Positions 38,983-47,421 of a stretch of DNA of 64,000 nucleotides are shown here, in pieces. The notes beneath the pieces were generated by a model. It saw only the letters and a program-made list of their open reading frames with translations. It was not told where the DNA came from and made no database searches. How positions within the stretch are numbered: the first letter of the stretch is position 1; each line of letters begins with the position of its first letter. Origin of the DNA: Enhygromyxa salina (GTDB lineage: Bacteria; Myxococcota_A; Polyangia; Nannocystales; Nannocystaceae); assembly GCF_002994635.1 (NCBI RefSeq), contig NZ_PVNL01000029.1, forward strand, positions 1-64,000, written 5' to 3'. The translations under genes were made by a program, and so were the position numbers.

Positions 38983-41094
38983 ATGACCTGGAGCGACGAC
39001 GCACCCCCGAGCGCGCGCGTGTTGATCGCGGCCGAGACCGAGCTCGCCGCTCAGTTGATCGCGGCCCTGCGCGAGGCGCCGAGCTGGCGGTTCGAGACCA
39101 GCGTCGTGCACCCGACGGAGGTCGACTTCGATCGGATCGACGACGAGTTCGACGTCTACCTGGTCGACGTCAGCACGCTCGATCCCCACGTCAGCAGCGC
39201 CGACGTGGCGGGCCGACGACCGGTCATCGCGATCTGTCATGAGCTCGAGACCTCGCTCGAGCGCGTGCGCGCCGCCGGGGGCTACGAGCTGCTCGAGCAG
39301 CAGGACCTGACCCCGCGCACGCTCGAGCGAACGATCCGCCACGCGCTCGAGCAGGCCCAGCTCGGCGCGTCGCTGCGCGAGGCCAAGGCTCGGCACGCGC
39401 TGCTGATGCGCGCCGCCAACGACGGGCTGTGGGAGTGGGATCTCAACACCGACACGATCCACTACTCGCCGCGGTGGAAGCAGCTGTTCGGGATCGACGA
39501 CGAGGACATCGGCGACAGCCGCGACGTCTGGCTGTCGCGCGTGCACCAGGACGACCTCCCCGGCCTGCGCGCGGATCTCAGCGCGCACATCGACGGCCGC
39601 TCCGTCATTCACCAGTTCGAGCACCGGGTCCGCCAGCGCGACGGCGGCTACCGCTGGGTGCTCAGCCGCGGGCTCGTACGCCGCGACCGCTGGGGCCGCG
39701 CGAGCGCGCTGGCGGGCTCGCTGACCGACATCAACCGGCGCAAGCGAGCCGAGGCGCTCGCGGCCCCGCACGCGCTCCACGACGAGCTGACCGGGCTGCC
39801 CAGCCGCCGGGTCTTGGTCGAGCGGCTCGAGCACGCGATCGAGCAGAACCGGCGCGACCCCGAGTTTCGGTTCTCGGTGCTGTTCCTCAACCTCGATCGC
39901 TTCAAGGTGCTCAACGACAGCATCGGGCTCGACTCGGCCGATCGGATCTTGGCCCAGCTCGCCCAGCGCCTGCGCGACTGCGTGGCCGAGGGCACCCTCG
40001 TGTGTCGCTACGGCGGCGACGAGTTCGCGATCCTGATCGAGGGCAACGACGAGTTCAGCGAGGCCGATCGGCTCGCCGCCGCGATCCACGACAACCTGCG
40101 TCAGCCCTTCGATCTCGACGAGCAGACCATCTTCACGACCGCCTCGATCGGCATCACCAACAGCGCGCGCAACTACGAGCGTCCGGCCGAGGTCATCCGC
40201 GACGCTGGCGTCGCGACCAGCCGGGCCAAGCGGCGCGGCAAGTCGCGCAGCTCGACCTTCGACACCGCGATGCGGCAAGAGGCGCTCAACACCCTGCGCA
40301 CGCAGATGCAGCTGCGCGAGGCGATCGTCCGCCAGCAGTTCGAGGTCTACTACCAGCCGATCGTCGCGCTGGGCTCGTGTCGGCTGACGGGGTTCGAGGC
40401 GCTGGTCCGCTGGAACCACCCCAAGCGCGGCGTGATCGGTCCGATCGAGTTCATCGCGCTGGCCGAGGAGACCGGGCTGATCGTGCCGATCGGGCAGTTC
40501 GTGCTGCGCGAGGCCTGCTCGCAGATGGCCGCGTGGCACCGCCGCTCGCCCGACGCCAACGACGTCTCGATCAGCATCAACCTGTCCGGTCACCAGCTCG
40601 GCTCACCGACCCTGGTCACCGACATCGAGCAGGTCCTCGACGAGGTGGGGCTGCCACCCGAGGCCGTCAAGCTCGAGCTGACCGAGTCCACGCTGATCGA
40701 CGATCCAACCACCGCGACCCGGATCCTCGGGCGGCTGCGCGACCGCGGGATCAAGCTCTACATCGACGACTTCGGCACCGGCTACAGCTCGCTGAGCTAC
40801 CTGCACCGGTTCGCGATCGACGGGCTCAAGATCGACAAGTCGTTCGTCGACATGGTCGGCCACGACGATCGCAAGGCCGCGATCGTGCCGAGCATCGTCG
40901 GGCTCGCCCACAACCTCGGCATGGGCGTGGTCGCCGAGGGCGTCGAGACCCCCCAGCAAGCGCGCGAGCTGACCCTGCTCGACTGCGGCGAGGCCCAGGG
41001 CTACCTGTTCTCGCGCCCGGTGCCGCGCGATCAAGCGTCCGAGCTGATCGTGCGCCGGATCCTGTGGGATGACGACATCCTGAAGGGACCCTGA
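38983..41094 (+). CDS. PAS-GGDEF-EAL cyclic-di-GMP enzyme
   Basis: A 703-aa cytosolic protein. Residues about 1-110 form a receiver-like domain (FDVYLVDVSTL) lacking clear phosphorylation chemistry. PAS with PAC spans about 135-255 (LWEWDLNTDTIHYSPRW). The GGDEF domain has an intact RYGGDEFAIL near 342; the EAL domain (about 440-690) starts FEALVRW near 472 and keeps the metal and catalytic residues (INLSGHQL, LELTES, IDDFGTGYSS, LKIDKSF, AEGVET). Both synthase and phosphodiesterase activities are possible. ATG 38983 has GAGG 6 nt upstream; a GTG at 38950 is an alternative. No transmembrane helix. Confidence 0.95.
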   Translation: MTWSDDAPPSARVLIAAETELAAQLIAALREAPSWRFETSVVHPTEVDFDRIDDEFDVYLVDVSTLDPHVSSADVAGRRPVIAICHELETSLERVRAAGGYELLEQQDLTPRTLERTIRHALEQAQLGASLREAKARHALLMRAANDGLWEWDLNTDTIHYSPRWKQLFGIDDEDIGDSRDVWLSRVHQDDLPGLRADLSAHIDGRSVIHQFEHRVRQRDGGYRWVLSRGLVRRDRWGRASALAGSLTDINRRKRAEALAAPHALHDELTGLPSRRVLVERLEHAIEQNRRDPEFRFSVLFLNLDRFKVLNDSIGLDSADRILAQLAQRLRDCVAEGTLVCRYGGDEFAILIEGNDEFSEADRLAAAIHDNLRQPFDLDEQTIFTTASIGITNSARNYERPAEVIRDAGVATSRAKRRGKSRSSTFDTAMRQEALNTLRTQMQLREAIVRQQFEVYYQPIVALGSCRLTGFEALVRWNHPKRGVIGPIEFIALAEETGLIVPIGQFVLREACSQMAAWHRRSPDANDVSISINLSGHQLGSPTLVTDIEQVLDEVGLPPEAVKLELTESTLIDDPTTATRILGRLRDRGIKLYIDDFGTGYSSLSYLHRFAIDGLKIDKSFVDMVGHDDRKAAIVPSIVGLAHNLGMGVVAEGVETPQQARELTLLDCGEAQGYLFSRPVPRDQASELIVRRILWDDDILKGP

Positions 41095-41101
41095 GCAGCA
41101 T

Positions 41102-41161
41102 TAGCCGCGCCAGCCGGGGGCTAGCCGCGCCAGCCGGGGGCTAGCCGCGCCAGCCGGGGGC
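41102..41161. repeat. Three exact 20-bp repeats across a stop codon
   Basis: Unit tagccgcgccagccgggggc occurs three times back to back between two convergent genes. The third copy supplies the last codons and, with the base before it, the TAG stop of the LRR-like gene. The unit is not a multiple of three, so slippage here would extend or shorten downstream sequence only. Confidence 0.93.
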
Positions 41162-42598
41162 GTCGAACAGCGACTCGCGCAGGTCGCTGCCCTCGCGCTC
41201 GCCGACGACCCCAAAGGTCTCGTCACAGCGGTGCAGGCGAGCGCCGAACCGACGCTGCAGCTCGGGCCACCGACGCACCACGTCGCAGTCTTCGAGGACG
41301 AGCCGCTCGACGCCGCCGAAGAACTCGTGAGCCTCGAGCAGCGCGTCGACGGCGTTCTCGGCCAGGTTGAACAGGCGCAGCTCCGCGAGCTCGAGCGGCC
41401 GCTCGATCGCGTAGCTGAGCACCCGATCGAGCGCGCTGGGGCCCTGCAGCCCGAGCTCGCGGACCGGCGCCTGCAGCAGCGCGACCAGGACCTGTCCGAG
41501 CCCCAGGTCGTCGCCCTCGGTCGCGGGCCCGGCCGGGTTCGACCATGGATCGTTGAGGTGGGTGCAGCGAAGCCACAGGCGCTCGAGCTGCGGCCACGGG
41601 CCCGTGACCAGCCAGCGCCGCAGCTCTTCGTCGAGGGTCGGCACCTGCAGCTCGAGCACCCGCAGCTGCGGCAAGGGTGGGAACACGCGCAGCTCGGTCC
41701 CGACGATCCGCAGCGCGGCCAGGCGCGGGGCCCAGTCGCTCGCCAGAGCCAGCGGCGCGAGCGAGCCGATCCTCGCCAGCGCGACCCGCTGACGCAGGTT
41801 GCCGGTCTCGTCGCGAGCCCAGCGGCCCCGCGAGACCCCGCCGAGCTCGAGCCGGATCAGCGCCGGGCGCCGGGCCAGCTGCAACAGCGGCAGCGCCCGG
41901 GCGAGGTCGCGACGCGAGCGCGGATCCAGCTCGCCGATCCGCAGCTGCTGGATCGGCAGCGCGAGCGGGTGCGAGAGCAAGGTGTCGAGCACGGGAACCA
42001 GGTCGCGCAGGCCGAGCCGCCAGCGCGAGAGGTCGAGCCCACCCGGCTCGGTGCCGACCCGCGCGGCGGCGATGAAGCCGTGATCCCACGCGAAGCTGAT
42101 CGGTCGATCGGGGCCGTCGAGCTTGCCGTACTCGCCCAGCCAGCGAGGGATCCACTGGGCCAGCAGCTTGTCGCGACGGCCCAGCAAGCGCGCGCGCCCG
42201 GGGCCATCCACGTAGGCCAGGGTCTCGTCGATCGCGATCAGCTCACCGCGGACGTCACCGCGAGCGGACAGCCAGTCGCCGAGCACCGCCCACGCCCCGC
42301 GCAGCGCCTCGGGTCCGTCGGGCGCGGCGAGGCGCCGGGGATCGAGGGCCTCGAGCACCGCGGCGGCCATCGTGGGATCGAGCCTGCCGATCTCCTCGCG
42401 CGGCTGCTCGACCGGCCGATAGCCCTCCTCGAGCTTGGCCTCGATTCGGTCGTCGAACTCGCGCATCGCCTCGGCCTCGAAGTGAGCGCTGTGAACCAGC
42501 TGCTCGCCGGGCTCGCCGATCCGGCCAGCGCGAACACGAAGCCGCCGACCGTCTCGCTCGATCTCCCAGAACCGATCATCGCGCTCGAACCGAGGCAT
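41141..42598 (-). CDS. WGR-like / repeat-companion (TIGR02996-like) protein with LRR-type repeats
   Basis: A 485-aa cytosolic protein. The N-terminus (about 1-45) looks like a WGR fold (FWEIERDGRRLRVRAGRIG). Residues about 80-130 carry WAVLGDWLSARGDVRGELIAID, the TIGR02996 repeat-companion signature found mainly in myxobacteria. The remainder is built of leucine-rich units (LRIVGTELRVFPPLPQLRVLEL; LAELRLFNLAENAVDALL), consistent with a protein-interaction solenoid. ATG 42598 begins the WGR-like block. Single-gene unit, convergent with the GGDEF-EAL gene. Many paralogues are usual in these genomes; function unknown. Confidence 0.85.
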   Translation of the reverse strand: MPRFERDDRFWEIERDGRRLRVRAGRIGEPGEQLVHSAHFEAEAMREFDDRIEAKLEEGYRPVEQPREEIGRLDPTMAAAVLEALDPRRLAAPDGPEALRGAWAVLGDWLSARGDVRGELIAIDETLAYVDGPGRARLLGRRDKLLAQWIPRWLGEYGKLDGPDRPISFAWDHGFIAAARVGTEPGGLDLSRWRLGLRDLVPVLDTLLSHPLALPIQQLRIGELDPRSRRDLARALPLLQLARRPALIRLELGGVSRGRWARDETGNLRQRVALARIGSLAPLALASDWAPRLAALRIVGTELRVFPPLPQLRVLELQVPTLDEELRRWLVTGPWPQLERLWLRCTHLNDPWSNPAGPATEGDDLGLGQVLVALLQAPVRELGLQGPSALDRVLSYAIERPLELAELRLFNLAENAVDALLEAHEFFGGVERLVLEDCDVVRRWPELQRRFGARLHRCDETFGVVGEREGSDLRESLFDAPGWRG

Positions 42599-42947
42599 CT
42601 CTTGCTCGCAGCATAGAAGCGACGCCGCTCAGCGTGGCGCGCATCCGTGAGTGGCGAGCCCCGTCGGCGGCCCTGGAATTCGCCGACTTGCTCGATTGCG
42701 CCCCATACGGGCAAGAATGCGGGTTTAGTTGATCGTCTGGCCGCCAATTTTTGCCGTGGCGAGTCAGCTCACTAGCATGTACAGTGGTCGGGAAGCCTGG
42801 CCGCTTCCCTCCATGATGCTGGCTGGCCTCGCTCGAGCCACACGCTGCGCCCGAGCTCCCGAACTCCGCGCCATCTCAGATGGCCCAAAGATCACGCGAC
42901 CCTCCGCAGGGTTACGCGTCGACTGCGTGACGGCTTCTAGTCTGCCC
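42599..42947. other. Intergenic region upstream of the 205-aa unknown
   Basis: 349 bp between divergent genes. Two short hairpins are visible (gggaag...cttccc near 42788-42809 and gccatctcagatggc near 42870-42885). The frame of the next gene stays open back to 42729, but that part has no RBS and poor coding character. Nothing else recognised. Confidence 0.5.
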
Positions 42948-43565
42948 ATGAATGATCGTGTCAAACCGGCTGAGAACCCTGGGAGGCTCCCCAGCTGGGC
43001 GGGCCGGCTCGATGCGCTTCGACGTCGGACCACGCGCCTGCGCCAGCGATCCCGGTGGACCGTCGAGTGGGCGATCTACCGATGGGCGGCCGAGCAGCTG
43101 GCCAGCGCCGCGATCCGAATTGACGGGACGGAGGGGCTCAGCGGTCCCGCGCCCGCGCGCTGGCGCCTGCTCACCCACATCGACGCCGACTCGGGTGCGC
43201 TCGGGCTCGCGGTCCTCGATGGTCGGGCGCCGCTGCTCGCGACCAACGTGGTCGCGTCGCTGCTCAGCAGCGGAGACGAGGCGATCGTGGCGATCCGAGA
43301 CGGGGGCGTGCGCCGCTGGCAGCGGACCGACGCGTTGGCGGGGGTCGAGCTCGCCACGCAAACTCGACCGCTCCCCGGGGGGGTCGAGCTGTCGATCGAC
43401 ATCGCGCTGGGGCGCTGCAGCCGGTTCGCGCCCGAGCGGGTCTCAGCCTCGCAACCACTGCGGCTGGCGCTCGCGCTCGCGCTGGACGAGCAGCGCGAAC
43501 TCAGCGAGCTGCAGCCCGCTCACACGCCCGCGAACAGCCGCGCGCCGAAGCTGTCGCTGAGCTGA
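42948..43565 (+). CDS. Protein of unknown function, 205 aa
   Basis: Probable cytosolic protein. A basic N-terminus (RLDALRRRTTRLRQRSRWTV) is followed by helix AIYRWAAEQLASAAIRI and then alternating strands (WRLLTHIDADSGALGLAVLDG, LATNVVASLLSSGDEAIVAI, GVELSIDIALGRCSRF). ATG 42948 was chosen because the frame upstream is non-coding in character. Its last 46 bp overlap, tail to tail, the 3' end of the metallophosphoesterase gene. No family recognised. Coding is supported by third-position GC bias and a coherent alpha/beta pattern. Confidence 0.62.
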   Translation: MNDRVKPAENPGRLPSWAGRLDALRRRTTRLRQRSRWTVEWAIYRWAAEQLASAAIRIDGTEGLSGPAPARWRLLTHIDADSGALGLAVLDGRAPLLATNVVASLLSSGDEAIVAIRDGGVRRWQRTDALAGVELATQTRPLPGGVELSIDIALGRCSRFAPERVSASQPLRLALALALDEQRELSELQPAHTPANSRAPKLSLS

Positions 43566-44254
43566 CCGATGTCATAGATCCGCCGCGCGGCCTCGGCGAT
43601 GTCGTACTCGACCCGCTTGAACTCGAAGCGATGGTTCGCGCTGTCGTAGATCGTGAAGCTGGCGCGAGGATCATGATCGCGCGGCTGGCCGACGCTGCCG
43701 ACGCTGATCACGTAGCGGTACTCGGTGCGGACCTCGAACTCGCGGGTCACGACCTCGAACACGCGCTCCTTGCTGACCGCGAACGCCTTGCACAGGTGCG
43801 AGTGGCCGATGAACGTGGCCTGGCCGAGGCGCTCCCAGATCGGGATGCAGGTCGCAGCCTGCTCGACGCTGAAGATGTACTCGAACTCCTCGAGCTCGAC
43901 GGGCGACCCATGACAAAAGTGGGTCTCGTCGTCCTTCTCGATGTAGGGCAGCCCGCGCAGCCAGGTCATGTTCTCTTCGGTGAGGACCCGGCTGTGATAG
44001 TCCAGCGCCTCGCGGGCGGCGTCGTAGTAGTAGCTGTAGTCCATGCGCCCGGCGACCGCGGCGTCATGGTTGCCGAGGATCGTGAACTTCGCGTTGTCGC
44101 GCACGATCTTGCAGCACTCGTTGGGTTGCGAGCCGTAGCCGACGGTGTCCCCGAGGCAGATGAGCGCGTCGACGTTGGCGGCGTCAAAGCCCCGCATCAC
44201 CGCTTCGAGGGCGGGCAGGTTGGCGTGGGTGTCGCTGAAGATGCCGTAACGCAT
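43520..44254 (-). CDS. Metallophosphoesterase (YfcE/calcineurin-like)
   Basis: A 244-aa cytosolic enzyme of the calcineurin-like superfamily. Two-metal motifs are in order: SDTH (7-10), CLGDTVGYG, LGNHDAAV, FCHGSP and FIGHSHLCKAF. All metal ligands are present, so phosphoesterase activity is expected; the substrate is unknown. Length fits the YfcE-like group with a C-terminal cap (EYRYVISVGSVGQPRD is a family-typical end motif). ATG 44254 lies 4 bp after the CpXC-HEAT stop, so the two genes form an operon. The 3' end overlaps the opposing gene by 46 bp. Confidence 0.93.
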   Translation of the reverse strand: MRYGIFSDTHANLPALEAVMRGFDAANVDALICLGDTVGYGSQPNECCKIVRDNAKFTILGNHDAAVAGRMDYSYYYDAAREALDYHSRVLTEENMTWLRGLPYIEKDDETHFCHGSPVELEEFEYIFSVEQAATCIPIWERLGQATFIGHSHLCKAFAVSKERVFEVVTREFEVRTEYRYVISVGSVGQPRDHDPRASFTIYDSANHRFEFKRVEYDIAEAARRIYDIGQLSDSFGARLFAGV

Positions 44255-44258
44255 GCGC

Positions 44259-46523
44259 TTAGAGAATTTCTGCCTCGAGTTCTTCGTCGAGGATGTCGAG
44301 CTCCGGGACCAGGATTGCTTCGTAGGCTCGACGCGCGAAACCTCGGAGCTGCGTGGTGTCCGGGAGCGAACGCTCGCCCCGGATCTGAGCGCCAGCGACG
44401 CTCACGTCGTGGAGTGTAGCAAGAGCACGACCCGCAGCGACAGAGATGTCTGTCTCGCTGGACTGGGACAGGGCGTCGACCATGTCGCGCGCGATGCTCT
44501 CCGGGCCGCCCTCGGCGATCACGACCTCGGCCATGGCCCGGCCAATGCGCGCGACCAGCTCGCGGTGCTGGATCGGGAATTGTTCGCCGCGGGCGCTCTG
44601 GCGGCTCAACGCGCACAATCGATCGAGCGCCGAGGTCCCCAGCCCCCCAATTGCGCGGGCCACATCGAACCAGACGCGGGTCTCTTCGCGGGCGAGACAG
44701 CGCAGCAGCGGGACCATGCTCGACTGGTCCCGCGCGATCCCGAGCAAGATCGCGGCGGCCTGGCGAACCTGCTGGCGCGACGACTCGAGCTTGGTCTGCA
44801 GGGCCGAGACCGCCTGGGTCCCGAGCTCGGCGACGCTGGGGATGATCGCCAGTAGCTCCTCCTCGTCGAACTCCTCGAGCGCGTCGAACACGGCGTCGAT
44901 CGCCTCGGGCGAGCCGCCGTTGCCGAGCGAGGCCGTGGCGACGCGCAGGCGCAGCTCCGGATCGCGCAGCTGATCGCGGATGCTGGCCGCCCCGCCGACG
45001 TGGGTGTCACGGGCGTTGATCTCTCCGGCGGCGCTGCGGCTGCGGTTGGGATCCGAGCGGCGCCGACTCGTGGCCCCGGCCCCGGCCCCCGCGTGCCGGC
45101 GCGGGCGGTCGGGCTCGATCCCGATCTTGCGGCTGTACTCGACCGGGTACTCGAGCTGCTTGAGATCGCACAGCTCGCCGATCCGGGCCCAGCCGGCGGC
45201 GCGCTGCTCGCTGTCGAGGTCATCGCCGTCTTGGTCGGCCTCGGCCCGGGCCCGCGCGAGCTTGGTCGCGTAGTCGTCGAAGTCGTCGGCGAGGCCCGAC
45301 GCGATGATCCGCCGCCAGAATCGCCGCGGGGCGCACAGCCCGTGCTCGACCGAGGCGAGCAGGACCCGGCGGCGAATGGCCTCGTACTCGTCGACCGAGA
45401 GCCCGTCGACCTCGAGCAGGTGCGCGAGGTTGCGCTTGTTCGACGCGACCTCGAGGTGGTCGAGGGCGACCCAGGTCTCGCGCGGGGAGATCAAGTGCCG
45501 GTACGCGCCCGCGACCAGGGTCTGCTGGGCGCCGCGCAGCCGCTCGGCGATCGGGGTCTCGCGCAGGTGCTCGAGCGCGCGAACGAAGGCCTCGCGCGGG
45601 TACTCGCTGCGGGCGAGCGCGGCCCGGCCCGACTCGAGGCACAGCGCGGCGTTACGCTCGAGATCGCGGGCCGAGACCTCGCGCCTGATCGCCGAGCTGC
45701 CGATGCTGCCCTGGCTGCCGCGCAAGATCAGCTGGACCCGCAGCCGCCGGGACAGCGACGCGAACACGTGGGCGGCCTCCTCGCTGCCGACGTCGACGAT
45801 CCCGTCGATCAGCGCGATCCGGCCCAGGTACGACGCGACCAGGCGCACGCCGGTCAGCGGGTAGCCGTGATCGCGCAGGTGGATCGGCCGGATCTGCAGG
45901 GCGGCCTGGCCCCACAGCGAGTGGCCAGCGTCGTCGAGGTCGAGCGAGATCGTGACGATCTCGTCGTCTTGCTGCTCGGCGCCGGCCTGGTTCTGGCCAC
46001 GGTCGATCGCCCGATCCATCGCCAACATCGCCAAGTAGGTGTTGGGCGCCTCGGTCTCGGGCACCTGCGCTGGCCACGGGTTGGCGCCGACCAGCGTGGG
46101 GACCCCGGCGCTCGCGGCCGCGAGCTCGGCCTCGTACTCGCGACCCGCGGTGACGGTCTCATCTTCTTCAAAGCGCCACAGCGGACGCAGGATCCAGGCC
46201 TGCGCGACCCCCTGCTCGCCGCCCGCGACCCGCTGCGAGACCGCGTCGAAGTGGGCACGGAGCACCTCGACGAGCTCGTGGCGCTGGTGGGCACCGAGGA
46301 CCAGGACCGCCTGCTCGACCGAGGGCTCGAGCTCGAGCCAGTCGACCCGCCCGACCGCCGCGGCGCCGCAGGCTGGACAGCGACCGCGCAGCGGACCGTC
46401 TTGGCGGGCCCGGTCGGCCTCGTCGCGCATGGCGTCGCGATCGATCCATCGCCACCGCTGCGCCCGATAGTGAACGCCGCAACGACACGCATAAGTGACC
46501 TCGATGGCCCAGCTCGCGCCCAT
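44259..46523 (-). CDS. CpXC zinc-ribbon / HEAT-repeat protein
   Basis: A 754-aa cytosolic protein. It opens with a CpXC-type zinc-binding domain: CRCG near residue 13, then GRCPACGAAAVG near 52. A variable middle follows (about 90-500), with acidic/hydrophobic strands EIVTISLDLDDAGHSLWG. A basic linker (about 505-545) precedes a C-terminal HEAT-like solenoid (about 555-720): LRVATASLGNGGSPEAIDAV, VRQAAAILLGIARDQSSMVP. ATG 46523 begins the domain; GTG 46535 is an alternative. Operon with the metallophosphoesterase; divergent from an acidic unknown. Likely scaffold; partners unknown. Confidence 0.8.
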   Translation of the reverse strand: MGASWAIEVTYACRCGVHYRAQRWRWIDRDAMRDEADRARQDGPLRGRCPACGAAAVGRVDWLELEPSVEQAVLVLGAHQRHELVEVLRAHFDAVSQRVAGGEQGVAQAWILRPLWRFEEDETVTAGREYEAELAAASAGVPTLVGANPWPAQVPETEAPNTYLAMLAMDRAIDRGQNQAGAEQQDDEIVTISLDLDDAGHSLWGQAALQIRPIHLRDHGYPLTGVRLVASYLGRIALIDGIVDVGSEEAAHVFASLSRRLRVQLILRGSQGSIGSSAIRREVSARDLERNAALCLESGRAALARSEYPREAFVRALEHLRETPIAERLRGAQQTLVAGAYRHLISPRETWVALDHLEVASNKRNLAHLLEVDGLSVDEYEAIRRRVLLASVEHGLCAPRRFWRRIIASGLADDFDDYATKLARARAEADQDGDDLDSEQRAAGWARIGELCDLKQLEYPVEYSRKIGIEPDRPRRHAGAGAGATSRRRSDPNRSRSAAGEINARDTHVGGAASIRDQLRDPELRLRVATASLGNGGSPEAIDAVFDALEEFDEEELLAIIPSVAELGTQAVSALQTKLESSRQQVRQAAAILLGIARDQSSMVPLLRCLAREETRVWFDVARAIGGLGTSALDRLCALSRQSARGEQFPIQHRELVARIGRAMAEVVIAEGGPESIARDMVDALSQSSETDISVAAGRALATLHDVSVAGAQIRGERSLPDTTQLRGFARRAYEAILVPELDILDEELEAEIL

Positions 46524-46585
46524 AGGCTTGGTCACGCCCGCACCATAGCCCCGCCGTCTTCTCAGTGTAAAGCTGCCCGACGTAC

Positions 46586-47305
46586 ATGAGCGAAGCCGAG
46601 GACAAGCCACGCGAAACGACCGAACCCAGCGCGCCGGCGCGCCCTACCCCGGGCCCGAGTCCGAGCCAAGCCCTGGTCGACCAGCTCGTCGCGGTGTTCC
46701 GCGAGCAGCTCGAGCGCGCGCTCGATGTCGAGCTGCGCGACGACATCGGCACGACGGCGCTGGCCTATGTCGATCATTACCTGACCCTGCTCCGCGAGGA
46801 GCAGCGCGAGCCGATCATCTCGCTGGTGGCCGCGGGCGCGGGCGCGTGGTTTGGGGAGCTGGTCCGGCGCGAAGTCGGTGGCGTGTGGATCGGCGACGGC
46901 ACCGATCCACGCCGCCTGCGGCTGCTGCTCGAGCCCCAGTTCCTCCACGTCTCCCCGGTCGACCTGGCCTATGAGGCGATCTTCGCCGGCTCCCCCGATC
47001 CCGGCGATCCCCGCATCCCCCAGGGCGCGGCGCTCGACGGGGCCTACCACCTGCGCAAACGAGCCGAGCAGCCCGACGAGCTCGACGACCACGCGTGGGT
47101 CACAGAGCGCCTCGCCGAGGTCCCCGAGGTCCCCGAAGACCAGTTCTACAGCCTCACGGGCCGGTTCGAGACCCTCGAGCTGATCTTGCAGCTGCTCGCG
47201 GGGCGGGACGTCGAGCGATCCCGCGAGCCCACGAGCTACCACCTGAACGACTACGTAGAGGCCCTGACCGCAGCCGAGCCCTCGACGCGGTCGAACGATC
47301 GCTGA
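46586..47305 (+). CDS. Acidic protein of unknown function, 239 aa
   Basis: A soluble protein with a Glu/Pro/Ser-rich N-terminus (1-28), then helices ALVDQLVAVFREQLERALDV and TALAYVDHYLTLLREEQREP. A central Gly/Ala turn region (SLVAAGAGAWFGELVRREVG) resembles a compact alpha/beta domain, and the C-terminus is acidic (WVTERLAEVPEVPEDQFYSL). No motif recognised. ATG 46586 is 62 bp from the divergent CpXC-HEAT start. It precedes the giant TPR genes by about 110 bp and could be in the same unit. Confidence 0.72.
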   Translation: MSEAEDKPRETTEPSAPARPTPGPSPSQALVDQLVAVFREQLERALDVELRDDIGTTALAYVDHYLTLLREEQREPIISLVAAGAGAWFGELVRREVGGVWIGDGTDPRRLRLLLEPQFLHVSPVDLAYEAIFAGSPDPGDPRIPQGAALDGAYHLRKRAEQPDELDDHAWVTERLAEVPEVPEDQFYSLTGRFETLELILQLLAGRDVERSREPTSYHLNDYVEALTAAEPSTRSNDR

Positions 47306-47382
47306 CCCAACCGTAGCGGCGGACCCCAGACCGCGTCGGATTGCACCACGAACTCCTGACAAACGTGTACAATCCCACGCGA

Positions 47383-47421
47383 ATGCTCGGCCTGCCCAGC
47401 AGCTGGGAGCGCGGGGAGTGA
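47383..47421 (+). other. Candidate 12-codon leader peptide overlapping the TPR gene start
   Basis: ATG 47383 opens a 12-codon frame (MLGLPSSWERGE) whose stop TGA overlaps the GTG start of the first TPR gene as GTGA, the same coupling used between the TPR genes. It could provide translational coupling or be chance. Confidence 0.3.

Noticed and set aside
38499..38984. A 161-codon minus-strand frame in the gap before the GGDEF-EAL gene
   Set aside because: Arg/Ser-rich with no predicted fold, no RBS, and it overlaps the promoter candidate. Treated as non-coding.
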